28,685 nt of DNA, from positions 1 through 28,685 of the forward strand of contig DASYAE010000038.1 in the NCBI GenBank assembly GCA_036501535.1, in the 5' to 3' direction. A program made the translations under genes and the position numbers. The DNA is from DASYAE01 sp036501535 (lineage in GTDB: Bacteria; Actinomycetota; Actinomycetes; Streptomycetales; Catenulisporaceae). The notes below the pieces were generated by a model that was not told where the DNA came from, searched no databases, and saw only the letters and a list, made by a program, of their open reading frames with translations. This document shows, piece after piece, positions 14,200 to 21,970 of this stretch. How positions within the stretch are numbered: position 1 is the stretch's first letter; each line of letters begins with the position of its first letter.

Positions 14200-14864
14200 C
14201 CCAGCAGACACAGCAGACACAGCATCAGACAGACCCCGAAGACCCGCTCGCGATCCTCGCGCAGGACCGCGTCCTGTGCATCGTGCGCGCCCCGCGAGTC
14301 GCCGACGCCGCCGGACTCGCCGCGGCGCTGGTCGGCGCGGGGCTGCGCGCCGTCGAGTTCACCTTCACCATCCCCGGCGTGCTCGACGCGATTACCAAGG
14401 CCGCCCAGGTCCCCGGCGCCTTCGTCGGCGCGGGAACGGTCCTGACGGCGGATCAGGCCCGCGCCGCCGTCGACGCCGGAGCCCGCTACCTGGTGACCCC
14501 CGACCTGCGGCCGGAGGTCGCCGAGACGGGCAACCGGGCCGGCGTCCCGGTCATCCTCGGCGCCTTCACCGCGACCGAGGTCGGCCGCGCCGCCGACCTC
14601 GGCGCCGCCGCGATCAAGATCTTCCCGGCCCGGACCGGCGGCCCGGACCACCTGCGCGACCTGCACGGGCCGTTCCCCCGGCTGCGCTTCGTGGCCACCG
14701 GCGGGATCGGCGCGCAGAACGCCCGCTCGTTCCTCGACGCCGGGGCGATCGCCGTCGGCGCGGGCAGCGACGTCGTCACCGCCGGCCTGGTCGCCGACGG
14801 GGACCACGCGGCGATCGCCGAGCGGGCCGCCGCGCTGCGTCGCGCCCTCGAGCAGTCCGGCTGA
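14196..14864 (+). CDS. eda: KDPG/KHG aldolase
   Basis: A 222-residue class I aldolase of the KDPG/KHG family. It has the catalytic Glu in VEFTFTIPG (Glu54), the GAGTVLTADQA phosphate/pyruvate-side motif, YLVTPDLRPEV, and the Schiff-base lysine in AIKIFPA (Lys141). FVATGGIGAQNARSFLDAGAIAVGAGSD completes the phosphate site. It splits 2-keto-3-deoxy-6-phosphogluconate to pyruvate and glyceraldehyde-3-phosphate. The ATG overlaps the deacylase stop (ATGA), so it is translationally coupled as the third gene of the operon. Its first 12 residues are a Gln/Thr repeat from a 9-bp tandem repeat. With the divergent kinase it closes the route from 2-keto-3-deoxygluconate to central metabolism. It converges with the PH-domain genes, 10 nt stop to stop. 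Confidence 0.94.
   Translation: MTQQTQQTQHQTDPEDPLAILAQDRVLCIVRAPRVADAAGLAAALVGAGLRAVEFTFTIPGVLDAITKAAQVPGAFVGAGTVLTADQARAAVDAGARYLVTPDLRPEVAETGNRAGVPVILGAFTATEVGRAADLGAAAIKIFPARTGGPDHLRDLHGPFPRLRFVATGGIGAQNARSFLDAGAIAVGAGSDVVTAGLVADGDHAAIAERAAALRRALEQSG
14202..14219. repeat. 9-bp tandem repeat at the aldolase N-terminus
   Basis: CAGCAGACA occurs twice in a row (14202-14210, 14211-14219), followed by the related CAGCATCAGAC. It encodes QQT-QQT-QHQT ahead of the folded domain. The low-complexity CAG/ACA pattern suggests slippage. Confidence 0.8.
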
Positions 14865-14874
14865 CCGGCCCGGC

Positions 14875-16524
14875 CTACGCCTCGTCGCCGTCATCTGCGC
14901 CGACGAGGAACGGGCGCACCAAGTCCCGGTTCACCGCCAGCGTCAGCGCGATCGCCTCGTCCATCGCCACGTCATGCACCTCGTAGCGCTGCCGCCCGGC
15001 CGCCGTCGCCGCCGTCAGCGTCACCAGGTTCCGGTGGCGCTGGAACCAACTCTGCCGGATGCTCCAGCCGAGGATCCCGTCCGCCGACAGGATGCTGCGA
15101 CGGCGCACCAGGCTCCCGGTGCGCGCCACCAGCCAGCCGTCGCCGAACCAGTGCCCGAGCCCCCGATACCGGTCCGCCGCCAGCAGCGCCGAGAGCGGCA
15201 GCACGACCAGCGAGAACAGCCACGCCCACCACGGCGCCCCGGCCGCCGCGCAGATCGCCGCCGTCGCCCCGACCACGACGGCGTCGCCGGCCAGCGCCCG
15301 CGAGTAGCGCCGGAACCGGGCCGCATCGCCGTGCTGCTTCAGCGGCCCGGTCACCAGGGACTCGGGGACGCCCAGCACCTGCTCGGCCACCGAGACCGCG
15401 ACCCGGCGCGGCGCCGGCGGAACCAGCAGCGAGCCGCCGCGCTCCGCCCCGCCGCCCACGCGCAGCCCCGTCGTGATCGCTATGCACCGAGCGCCGCCCG
15501 CAACGCGCAGCGAGAGCGGCTCGCTGATCTCCACCCCGCGCAGCCGCGAGGTGTCGATCGAGGTGGTCCGGGTCGAGAGCAGGCCCCGGGTCACCCGCAG
15601 CGTCTGCGTGCCCTGACGGGTCAGCCGGTAGTTCCAGAACAGCCCGACGTATCCGAGCACGGAGATGATCAGCAGCGCCGCCAGCACGAGCGCGGCCCCC
15701 TCGGCGACCTCGAGGCCGATCGGGAGCGCGGCGAACCGCGTCACCGCGCTGTGCACCACGCCGACCGAGCCGTAGTTCACCCCGGCCTCGTTAGCCACCT
15801 GGCTCAGGACGCCGGCCAGGACGCCGAGGATCACCAGGCCGGTCATCGTCAGCGGGCCGAACCGGATCCAGGCCGGGTGCAGCCGCGCGAGCTCCACCTC
15901 GGCCGGCGCCCCGGCATCCTCGAACCCTGCGCCGCTCGCGTCGGCGATCGGGGCGCCGGATTCCGCCTGCGCCGCCGCCGTATCGGGCCCACGCCGCGCG
16001 GGGGAGCGGGCGCCGAGCAGCTGCTCCCGCAGCGCCTCCGCGTCGGCCACGCTCAGCGCGTCCAGCCGGAAATTGTCGCCCGAGTGCCGGGTGTTGCGCC
16101 CCGTGCCGATCTTGACCTCGCACAGGCCGAGCATCCGGTAGATCACGTGCGCCGAGAAGTCCACGCTGCGCACGGTCTGCCGGGGCAGCGAGAGCATCCG
16201 CTGGTTGATCAGCCCGCGCCGCACGAACACCCGGTCCGCGGTGACCATGTACCGGGTGTTGAACCAGCGCCACACGCTGGCCACCATGGCGAACGCGGTG
16301 CCGCCGAGGCCCCAGTAGTCGCCGTGCCCGCCGTGGCTGCCCGCGTAGGCCAGCCCGATGAGCACCGGCAGGAACCTGATGAAGTCCTTGGCCGGCCGCA
16401 CGATGAGGCTGCGCGGGTTCAGCCGCTGCCAGGGAGCGTCCTTCTGCGGCATCACGTTCGCCGCAGCGGGAGCTGTGCCGGACTCGGCCGTGACGGAGGT
16501 CGTGCCGTCGGCGGAGTCGGTCAC
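14875..16524 (-). CDS. Membrane protein with tandem bacterial PH (bPH2) domains, YdbT-like
   Basis: A 549-residue membrane protein. Pairs of hydrophobic segments alternate with bPH2 domains (PF03703): first RWFNTRYMVTADRVFVRRGLINQ and LPRQTVRSVDFSAHVIYRMLGLCEVKI, then FWNYRLTRQGTQTLRVTRGLL with TSIDTSRLRGVEISEPLSLRVAGGARCIAI, and a third GDGWLVARTGSLVRRRSILSADGILGWSIRQSWFQRHRNLVTLT. Each domain ends with the amphipathic 'R..G...' pattern of the family. About six to eight membrane segments in total. The function of YdbS/YdbT pairs is poorly known; envelope roles are proposed. The GTG at 16524 overlaps the stop of the upstream small bPH2 gene (GTGA), the usual YdbS-YdbT arrangement. An acidic, Ala-rich linker lies at about 170-205. 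Confidence 0.85.
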   Translation of the reverse strand: MTDSADGTTSVTAESGTAPAAANVMPQKDAPWQRLNPRSLIVRPAKDFIRFLPVLIGLAYAGSHGGHGDYWGLGGTAFAMVASVWRWFNTRYMVTADRVFVRRGLINQRMLSLPRQTVRSVDFSAHVIYRMLGLCEVKIGTGRNTRHSGDNFRLDALSVADAEALREQLLGARSPARRGPDTAAAQAESGAPIADASGAGFEDAGAPAEVELARLHPAWIRFGPLTMTGLVILGVLAGVLSQVANEAGVNYGSVGVVHSAVTRFAALPIGLEVAEGAALVLAALLIISVLGYVGLFWNYRLTRQGTQTLRVTRGLLSTRTTSIDTSRLRGVEISEPLSLRVAGGARCIAITTGLRVGGGAERGGSLLVPPAPRRVAVSVAEQVLGVPESLVTGPLKQHGDAARFRRYSRALAGDAVVVGATAAICAAAGAPWWAWLFSLVVLPLSALLAADRYRGLGHWFGDGWLVARTGSLVRRRSILSADGILGWSIRQSWFQRHRNLVTLTAATAAGRQRYEVHDVAMDEAIALTLAVNRDLVRPFLVGADDGDEA

Positions 16525-17042
16525 GTCGCATCGCCGGGCGTGCGCGCCGTCGAGATCGTCAGCTCCGACTGCAGCCGGTCGGCCACCGCCTTGTCCAGCC
16601 CGTGGATGCGGATGTGCCCGGCCGCCGACGCCGTCGTGGCGGTCACGTTGGCCAGGCCGAACACCCGCTCCCAGAACGAGCGGTGGCTGTCCACGGTCTG
16701 GATGCGGCTTATCGGCGCGATCCTCCAGTGGATCGAGATCCAGCCGGCCCGCGTGTACAACGCCTGATCCGTCACCTCCCAGCGGTGCACCCGGTACCGC
16801 CAGCGCGGCATGATCAGGATCCGGGCGAGCAGAAGCACCGCCGCCACGCTCAGAACCGGCACCCAATAGCCGCTGAACCCGGTGGCCGCCGCGATCGCCG
16901 TGCCTGCGCCGAGCACGATCACCGCGTGCTGGACCGCGCGCGTCGTCCAGTACCCGATCGCCCGGCGGCTGACGTGGTTCACCGGTTCCCGCAGCCCCGG
17001 CTCCGTCGCACCGCCAGACGGCGCTTCGGTGGGGATCTTCAT
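16521..17042 (-). CDS. Membrane protein with single bPH2 domain, YdbS-like
   Basis: A 173-residue protein with two membrane segments (about 37-54 and 60-78) followed by one bPH2 domain (about 84-155: YRVHRWEVTDQALYTRAGWISIHWRIAPISRIQTVDSHRSFWERVFGLANVTATTAS). This is the small partner of the larger bPH2 protein, with which it overlaps by 4 nt; the two are presumably one membrane complex. The ATG at 17042 is preferred; an in-frame GTG at 17060 is possible, and neither has a strong ribosome site. The 5' region holds long inverted repeats (17115-17171). Confidence 0.85.
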   Translation of the reverse strand: MKIPTEAPSGGATEPGLREPVNHVSRRAIGYWTTRAVQHAVIVLGAGTAIAAATGFSGYWVPVLSVAAVLLLARILIMPRWRYRVHRWEVTDQALYTRAGWISIHWRIAPISRIQTVDSHRSFWERVFGLANVTATTASAAGHIRIHGLDKAVADRLQSELTISTARTPGDAT

Positions 17043-17114
17043 GGGCTCAGCGTGCCACACGCCGCCGTTGGAAGGGACGCCCCCGACCGCGCCGGTTCAG
17101 GCTTTCGGCCCACC

Positions 17115-17171
17115 GCGGCGGCCGCCGGACCGAGGCCTTCCCGCACCTGAAAGCCTCGGCCCGGCCGCCGC
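17115..17171 (-). terminator. Long GC-rich hairpin, terminator or leader structure
   Basis: The arms 17115-17136 and 17153-17171 pair over nearly their full length with a small bulge and one mismatch, around a 16-nt loop. Position suits termination of the SDR operon or a structured leader of the bPH2 genes. Confidence 0.45.
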
Positions 17172-17281
17172 TGAGACCGGCCTCGACGCGGGCGCCGCCG
17201 CCGTTCTCCGCCGGATCGCCGCCCTGCGCGCACGACCCGGCCCGACAAAACACCCCTGACATCGCAGTGCGACATCACAGT

Positions 17282-17299
17282 CCCCGGCGGGCGCCGGGG
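17282..17299 (-). terminator. Candidate terminator of the glutamylation operon
   Basis: CCCCGGCG (17282-17289) and CGCCGGGG (17292-17299) form a compact all-GC hairpin about 58 nt after the SDR stop. There is no U-tract. It is plausible as the end of the five-gene leftward operon. Confidence 0.45.
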
Positions 17300-17356
17300 C
17301 GGCTTCTCTGGCAATTGCCCAAGCACATGCTCCCGCAATCGCCGCTGCGATCGATT

Positions 17357-18139
17357 CTAGAGCGGTGTCACATACGCCCCGGTGATACCACCGTCAACAA
17401 GGAACGTCGAAGCGGTGATGAATGACGCGTCCTCGCTGCCCAGGAACGCGACCGCCGACGCCATCTCCTCCGGCTCGGCGAACCGTCCCATCGGCACGTG
17501 CACCAGCCGCCGGGCGGCCCGCTCCGGATCCTTCGCGAACAGCTCGCGCAGCATCGGCGTGTTCACCGGCCCCGGACACAGGGCGTTGATCCGGATTCCG
17601 GCGCGGGCGAACTCCACCCCCAGCTCCCGGGTCATCGCCAGCACCGCGCCCTTCGACGCGGTGTACGAGATCTGCGAGGTCGCCGAGCCGGTCAGCGCCA
17701 CGAACGAGGCCACGTTGACGATCGCCGCGCGCCGTCCGTCCGCCGCGAACTGCCGGCTCATGTGCGGGATCGCCGCCTTGCAGCACAGGTAGATCGACTT
17801 CAGGTTCACGTCCTGCACCCGCTGCCAGACCTCCGTCCCGGTCTCCAGGATCGAGGCGTCGTCGGTCGGCGAGATGCCGGCGTTGTTGAAGGCCAGGTCG
17901 AGCGTGCCGAAGGTGTCCACCGCGGTCTGGAACAGCTCCTCGACCTGCGCCGGATCGGTCACGTCGGCGGCCTTGAACAGCCCGCCGACCTCGTCGGCCA
18001 CCTCCTGCCCGGCCTTCTCCTCGAGATCCGCGACGACGACCTTCGCGCCCTCCGCGGCCAGCCGCCGCGCCGTGGCCCGGCCGATGCCGCCCGCCCCGCC
18101 GGTGATCACCGCGACCCTGCCGCTGTATCGCTCCACCAT
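17357..18139 (-). CDS. SDR-family oxidoreductase in the gamma-glutamylation operon
   Basis: A 260-residue classical short-chain dehydrogenase with TGGAGGIG (cofactor glycines), Asp of VVVADL suggesting NAD preference, NNAG, the catalytic Ser in NVASFVAL, YTASK and the PGPVNTPM loop. It is the last gene of the permease-ligase-hydrolase-ALDH-SDR run, 51 nt after the ALDH stop. Known glutamylated-amine routes use an amine oxidase or aminotransferase to form an aldehyde; none is present here, and this SDR could instead oxidise a terminal alcohol, for example of gamma-glutamylethanolamide, to the aldehyde used by the ALDH. That assignment is inference from position. The ATG at 18139 has a GAGG upstream. 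Confidence 0.88.
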   Translation of the reverse strand: MVERYSGRVAVITGGAGGIGRATARRLAAEGAKVVVADLEEKAGQEVADEVGGLFKAADVTDPAQVEELFQTAVDTFGTLDLAFNNAGISPTDDASILETGTEVWQRVQDVNLKSIYLCCKAAIPHMSRQFAADGRRAAIVNVASFVALTGSATSQISYTASKGAVLAMTRELGVEFARAGIRINALCPGPVNTPMLRELFAKDPERAARRLVHVPMGRFAEPEEMASAVAFLGSEDASFITASTFLVDGGITGAYVTPL

Positions 18140-18190
18140 GCCTCGGGTTCCCTCTCCCTCTCGCGCCGCCCGGACCGTCCCGGCCGCGTG

Positions 18191-19582
18191 TCAGTCTGTT
18201 GCGATGAACACGTTCTTGGTCTCGGTGAACGCGTCCAGCGCGTCCGGGCCGAGCTCGCGGCCGAGCCCGGAGTCCTTGCAGCCGCCGAACGGGGTCCAGT
18301 AGCGCACCGAGGAGTGCGAGTTGACCGAGAGGTTCCCGGACCGCACGCCGCGCGCCACCCGCAGCGCCCGCCCGACGTCCCCGGTCCAGATCGAGCCGGA
18401 CAGGCCGTAGCGGGTCGCGTTCGCCAGCCCCACCGCGTCCGCCTCGTCCTCGAACGGCAGCACCGCGACCACCGGCCCGAAGATCTCCTCGGTCGCGGCC
18501 CGCGCGTCCCGGGCGATCGGCGCGAGCACCGTCGGCGGGTACCAGAAGCCGGGCCCCTGCGGCGCCTCGCCGCGGAAGGCGACCGGCGCGTCCTTCGTCA
18601 CGAAGGACTCGACCCGCTCGCGCTGGCGCGCCGAGATCAGCGGGCCCATCTGCGAGTCCTCGGCCGCGGGGTCGGCGACCCGGACCCGCCCGACCGCGGC
18701 CTCGAACAGCTCCATGAACCGGTCGTGCACCGAGCGCTGCACCAGGATCCGCGAGCGCGCGCAGCAGTCCTGCCCGGCGTTGTCGAAGACCGCGGCCGGC
18801 GCGCTCGCCGCCGCGCGCTCCAGATCGCAGTCCGCGAACACGATGTTCGCGCTCTTGCCGCCGAGCTCCAGCGTCACCGGCGCGATCCGCTGCCCGCAGG
18901 CCGCCGCGATGCTCCGGCCGACCGCGGTCGACCCGGTGAACGCGATCTTCGCCACGTCCGGGTGCTGCACCAGCTGCGCCCCGGCCACCGGCCCGCGGCC
19001 CGGCACCACCTGGAGGACGCCCTCTGGCAGCCCAGCCTCCAGCGCCAGCTCGGCGAGCCGCAGCGAGGAGAGCGGGGTCAGCTCGGCCGGCTTGAGCACC
19101 ACCGTGTTCCCGGCGGCCAGCGCCGGGGCCAGGCCCCAGGCGGCGGTCGGCAGCGGGAAGTTCCACGGCGCGATGATCCCGACCACGCCGAGCGGCTCCT
19201 GGAAGGTGATGTCCACCCCGCCGGCCACCGGGATCTGGCGGCCGAACAGCCGCTCCGGCGCCCCGGCGTAGTAGAGCAGCACGTCGCGCACCGCGCCGAC
19301 CTCCCAGCGCGCGTTGCCCAGCGTGTGCCCGGCGTTCGCCACGTCGATCCGGGCCAGCGGCTCGAGCTCCTCGTCGATCCGCGCGGCGAACCGGCGCAGC
19401 AGCCGGGCCCGGTCGCCGGGAGCCACGTCCCGCCAGGCCGGGAACGCCCGCGCGGCCCGGGCCACCGCCGCATCGACCTCCCGCGGTCCGGCCATCGGCA
19501 CCTCGGCGATCAGCTGCGCGGTCGCCGGGTTCAGCACCGCGAACGGCGACTCGGCGTCGAGCACGGACGCGGATGCGTTCAC
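18191..19582 (-). CDS. NAD(P)-dependent aldehyde dehydrogenase
   Basis: A 463-residue ALDH-superfamily enzyme. Visible motifs are the Asn of IIAPWNFPLP (Asn141), KPAELTPLSSLRLAELALEAGLPEGVLQVVPG, the cofactor loop FTGSTAVGRSI, catalytic Glu239 in LELGGKSANIVFADCD, the nucleophile Cys273 in FDNAGQDCCARSR, and EEIFGPVVAVLPF. It matches the gamma-aminobutyraldehyde/betaine-type ALDHs that oxidise amino- or gamma-glutamylamino-aldehydes. The GTG at 19582 overlaps the hydrolase stop by 4 nt (GTGA). In the operon it should oxidise the gamma-glutamylated aldehyde to the acid that the hydrolase then splits. Confidence 0.92.
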   Translation of the reverse strand: MNASASVLDAESPFAVLNPATAQLIAEVPMAGPREVDAAVARAARAFPAWRDVAPGDRARLLRRFAARIDEELEPLARIDVANAGHTLGNARWEVGAVRDVLLYYAGAPERLFGRQIPVAGGVDITFQEPLGVVGIIAPWNFPLPTAAWGLAPALAAGNTVVLKPAELTPLSSLRLAELALEAGLPEGVLQVVPGRGPVAGAQLVQHPDVAKIAFTGSTAVGRSIAAACGQRIAPVTLELGGKSANIVFADCDLERAAASAPAAVFDNAGQDCCARSRILVQRSVHDRFMELFEAAVGRVRVADPAAEDSQMGPLISARQRERVESFVTKDAPVAFRGEAPQGPGFWYPPTVLAPIARDARAATEEIFGPVVAVLPFEDEADAVGLANATRYGLSGSIWTGDVGRALRVARGVRSGNLSVNSHSSVRYWTPFGGCKDSGLGRELGPDALDAFTETKNVFIATD

Positions 19583-20466
19583 CAGGCCTCTCCGTCCACC
19601 GCGGCCAGCGCCGCCGGAACGCCAGGCCGGCCGGCTGGCACGTCGTTGGCTGACACTGTGTCGGCCAGCACTGTGTCGGCCGGCACCGTGCCGCCGGCCG
19701 CCACGATCAGGGCCCTGAAGAGCCCGTCGTCCGCGCCCTCCTCCGGATGCCACTGCACACCCAGCGCGAACCGGCGCCCGGCCAGCTGCACGGCCTCCAC
19801 CGTGCCGTCCGCGGCGCGCCCGGTCACCTCCACGCCGCGCGCGATCATGCCGAGCGCCTGATGGTGATGGCAGGGCACTTCCACCCGAGGGCCGAGCACG
19901 CTGCCTGGCAGCGCGTCCGGCAGCAGCGCGACCTGCGTCACTCCGTAGGTGCCCGGCACTGGCCGGTGCTTGTCGTGCCCCGTACGGTCCGGCAGGTGCT
20001 GGCACAGCGTCCCGCCGAGCGCCACGTTGATCAGCTGCACCCCGCGGCAGACGCCGAGCAGCGGGATGTCCCGCGCCAGCGCCGCGTCGAGCAGCGCCAG
20101 CTCCCAGGTGTCCCGCTCCGGGCGCGTGTCCACCGTCGCCAGATGCCGCGAGGCCGCGTAGAGCGCCGGATCCAGGTCCGGCCCGCCGGAGAGCAGCAGC
20201 CCGTCGAGGGCTGCGACGGCCGCCGTGGCCGCCTGCGCCATGTCCTCGGCCGCCTCGACCCCGTCCGGATCGCGCTGCGCCTTCGCCCCGTCGAGCGGCG
20301 GCAGCAGCAGTGGTACACCACCGGCAGCCGCGACCCGCTCCACGTACGCGAACGGAAGCAGCGCCGCCTCAACCCTCCACACGCCCCAGGCAGCCTGCTC
20401 CCGATAGGCACTGATCCCGATCAACGGTCGGCGCACGCCGCCGCCCCGCCGGTCCGCCACGGTCAC
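19579..20466 (-). CDS. Gamma-glutamyl-GABA hydrolase-like class I amidotransferase (PuuD-like)
   Basis: A 295-residue PF07722 peptidase C26 protein. It opens with RRPLIGISAYRE and VPLLLPP, has DGLLLSGGPDLDPALY, the nucleophile Cys140 in LGVCRGVQLINVALGGTLCQHL, and the His240/Glu242 pair in GVQWHPEE. PuuD-type enzymes cut the gamma-glutamyl amide bond, releasing glutamate from gamma-glutamyl-aminobutyrate or a similar acid. The GTG start lies 49 nt after the ligase stop. The C-terminus after about residue 258 is a pentapeptide repeat (PADTV, LADTV, SANDV) from a 15-bp DNA repeat, beyond the catalytic fold. It is coupled to the ALDH by a GTGA overlap. Confidence 0.9.
   Translation of the reverse strand: MTVADRRGGGVRRPLIGISAYREQAAWGVWRVEAALLPFAYVERVAAAGGVPLLLPPLDGAKAQRDPDGVEAAEDMAQAATAAVAALDGLLLSGGPDLDPALYAASRHLATVDTRPERDTWELALLDAALARDIPLLGVCRGVQLINVALGGTLCQHLPDRTGHDKHRPVPGTYGVTQVALLPDALPGSVLGPRVEVPCHHHQALGMIARGVEVTGRAADGTVEAVQLAGRRFALGVQWHPEEGADDGLFRALIVAAGGTVPADTVLADTVSANDVPAGRPGVPAALAAVDGEAW
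19651..19695. repeat. 15-bp imperfect tandem repeat, three units
   Basis: Units at 19651-19665, 19666-19680 and 19681-19695 share CACTGTGTCGGC, with the third diverged. They encode the pentapeptide repeats at the C-terminus of the gamma-glutamyl hydrolase. The length is a multiple of three, so the frame is kept. Confidence 0.8.
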
Positions 20467-20515
20467 CGCATCTCTCGCTTTCCTTGCACCCTCGGCCGCA
20501 CCCCGGCGCCCGCCG

Positions 20516-21967
20516 TCAGAACCGCTCGAAACCGCGGAACCGCTCCCAGTCGGTCACCGCCGCGTCGAAGGACTCGAGTTCGATCCGCGCGGCGTTCAGG
20601 TAGTGCGCCACCACCTGGTCGCCGAACGCCTCCCGGGCCAGCCGGCTCGCGCCGAACAGCTGCGCGGCCTCCCGCAGCGAGCCGGGCACCCGCGCCAGGT
20701 TCGCCCGGTAGGCGTCGCCGGCGAACTCCGGCTCCAGCGGCAGCTCCCGGTCGATCCCGTCAAGACCCGCCGCGATCATCGCGGCGAGCGCGAGATACGG
20801 GTTCACGTCCCCGCCCGGCACCCGGTTCTCCACCCGCAGCGACGCGCCGTCGCCGACCACCCGCAGCGCGCATGTCCGGTTGTCCCGGCCCCACGCCGCC
20901 GCGGTCGGCGCGAAGCTGGCGGCCGCGAACCGCTTGTAGGAGTTGATGTTCGGCGCGAAGAACAGCGTCAGCTCGCGCAGCGCGGCCAGCTGGCCGGCCA
21001 GGAAGTGCTCCATCAGCGGCGAGAAGCCGTGCGCCTGCTCTCCGGCCATCACCGCCGCGCCCTCGGCGGCCGAGCGCAGGCTCAGGTGGACGTGGCAGGA
21101 GTTGCCCTCCCGCTCGTCGAACTTCGCCATGAACGTCAGCGCCCAGCCCCGCTGCGCCGCGATCGTCTTCGCCCCGGTCTTGTAGAGCACGTGGTTGTCG
21201 CAGGTCGTCAGCGCGTCGGCGAACCGGAACGCGACCTCGTGCTGGCCGAGGTTGCACTCGCCCTTCGCCGACTCGACGTACATGCCCGCGCCGGTCATGC
21301 CCGTGGCGATCGCCCGCAGCAGCGGCTCGATCCGGGCCGTGCCGAGCAGCGAGTAGTCCACGTTGTAGCGGCTGCCCGGCTCCAGTCCGCGGTAGCCCTT
21401 GTCCCAGGCCTCTTCGTAGGTGTTGCGGAACACCATGAACTCCAGCTCCGTGCCGGCGAACGCGGCCAGCCCGCGCTCGGCCAGCCGGTCCAGCTGACGG
21501 CGCAACAGCTGCCGCGGCGAGACGGACACCGGATCGCCGGTCAGCGAGACCACGTCGGCCAGCACCGCGGCCGTCGCCGACTGCCACGGCAGCCGGCGCA
21601 TCGTGGCCAGGTCCGGGCGCAGCGCGAAGTCGCCGTACCCGGTCTGCCAGGAGGACAGGTCGTAGCCGTCCACGGTGTTCATGTCCACGTCGACCGCCAG
21701 CAGGTAGCTGCACGCCTCGGCCTCGTGCCCGGCGACCACGTCCAGGAAGAACTCCGCGGAGAGCCGCTTGCCCTGCAGCCGGCCCTGCATGTCCGTGATC
21801 GCCAGCTCGACCGTGTCGATGTCGCCGTGCGCGACCAGGCGCTGCAACTCGCCGAGCGTCAGCATCCCGGGCCGGTCCCGGGCCGCCGGCCGGCTCGGCG
21901 CGCCGGGCCCGGTGTGCGAGTCGGTGGTGTGCGTAGCGGCCGGAGCTTCCGGTATGGATTGGCTCAT
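20516..21967 (-). CDS. Glutamine-synthetase-family gamma-glutamyl-amine ligase (GlnA3/GlnA4/PuuA-like)
   Basis: A 483-residue glutamine-synthetase-fold ligase. After a 35-residue Pro/Ala-rich leader, the N-terminal beta-grasp domain (LGELQRLVAHGDIDTVELAITDMQGRLQGKRL) is followed by the catalytic barrel: metal Glu residues in AGTELEFMVF and GECNLGQHEVAFR, the metal His in CHVHLSL, ATP/glutamate residues in NRTCALRVVG and VENRVPGGDVNPYLALAAM. Actinomycete homologues GlnA3 and GlnA4 attach glutamate to polyamines or ethanolamine, and PuuA does so in E. coli. The operon here (permease upstream by 3 nt, hydrolase and ALDH downstream) supports an amine substrate rather than ammonia, so this is probably not the biosynthetic glutamine synthetase. 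Confidence 0.88.
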   Translation of the reverse strand: MSQSIPEAPAATHTTDSHTGPGAPSRPAARDRPGMLTLGELQRLVAHGDIDTVELAITDMQGRLQGKRLSAEFFLDVVAGHEAEACSYLLAVDVDMNTVDGYDLSSWQTGYGDFALRPDLATMRRLPWQSATAAVLADVVSLTGDPVSVSPRQLLRRQLDRLAERGLAAFAGTELEFMVFRNTYEEAWDKGYRGLEPGSRYNVDYSLLGTARIEPLLRAIATGMTGAGMYVESAKGECNLGQHEVAFRFADALTTCDNHVLYKTGAKTIAAQRGWALTFMAKFDEREGNSCHVHLSLRSAAEGAAVMAGEQAHGFSPLMEHFLAGQLAALRELTLFFAPNINSYKRFAAASFAPTAAAWGRDNRTCALRVVGDGASLRVENRVPGGDVNPYLALAAMIAAGLDGIDRELPLEPEFAGDAYRANLARVPGSLREAAQLFGASRLAREAFGDQVVAHYLNAARIELESFDAAVTDWERFRGFERF

Positions 21968-21970
21968 CAG

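Larger units (their letters stand above)
17043..17356. other. 314-nt intergenic region with stacked inverted repeats
   Basis: No credible gene. It lies downstream of the SDR gene and upstream of the bPH2 pair, all on the minus strand. It holds an interrupted hairpin with 19-22 nt arms (17115-17136 with 17153-17171) and a compact GC hairpin (17282-17299). An alternative pairing AGGCTTTC (17099-17106) with GAAAGCCT (17149-17156) would compete with the larger stem. Confidence 0.6.

Noticed and set aside
17498..19861. A 787-codon plus-strand open frame opposite the SDR and ALDH genes
   Set aside because: Arg/Pro/His-rich shadow; the minus-strand frames contain intact SDR and ALDH catalytic motifs.
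20516..21967. Calling the ligase a biosynthetic glutamine synthetase
   Set aside because: Operon context with permease, gamma-glutamyl hydrolase and ALDH, and similarity to the GlnA3/GlnA4/PuuA group, argue for an amine-glutamylating enzyme.
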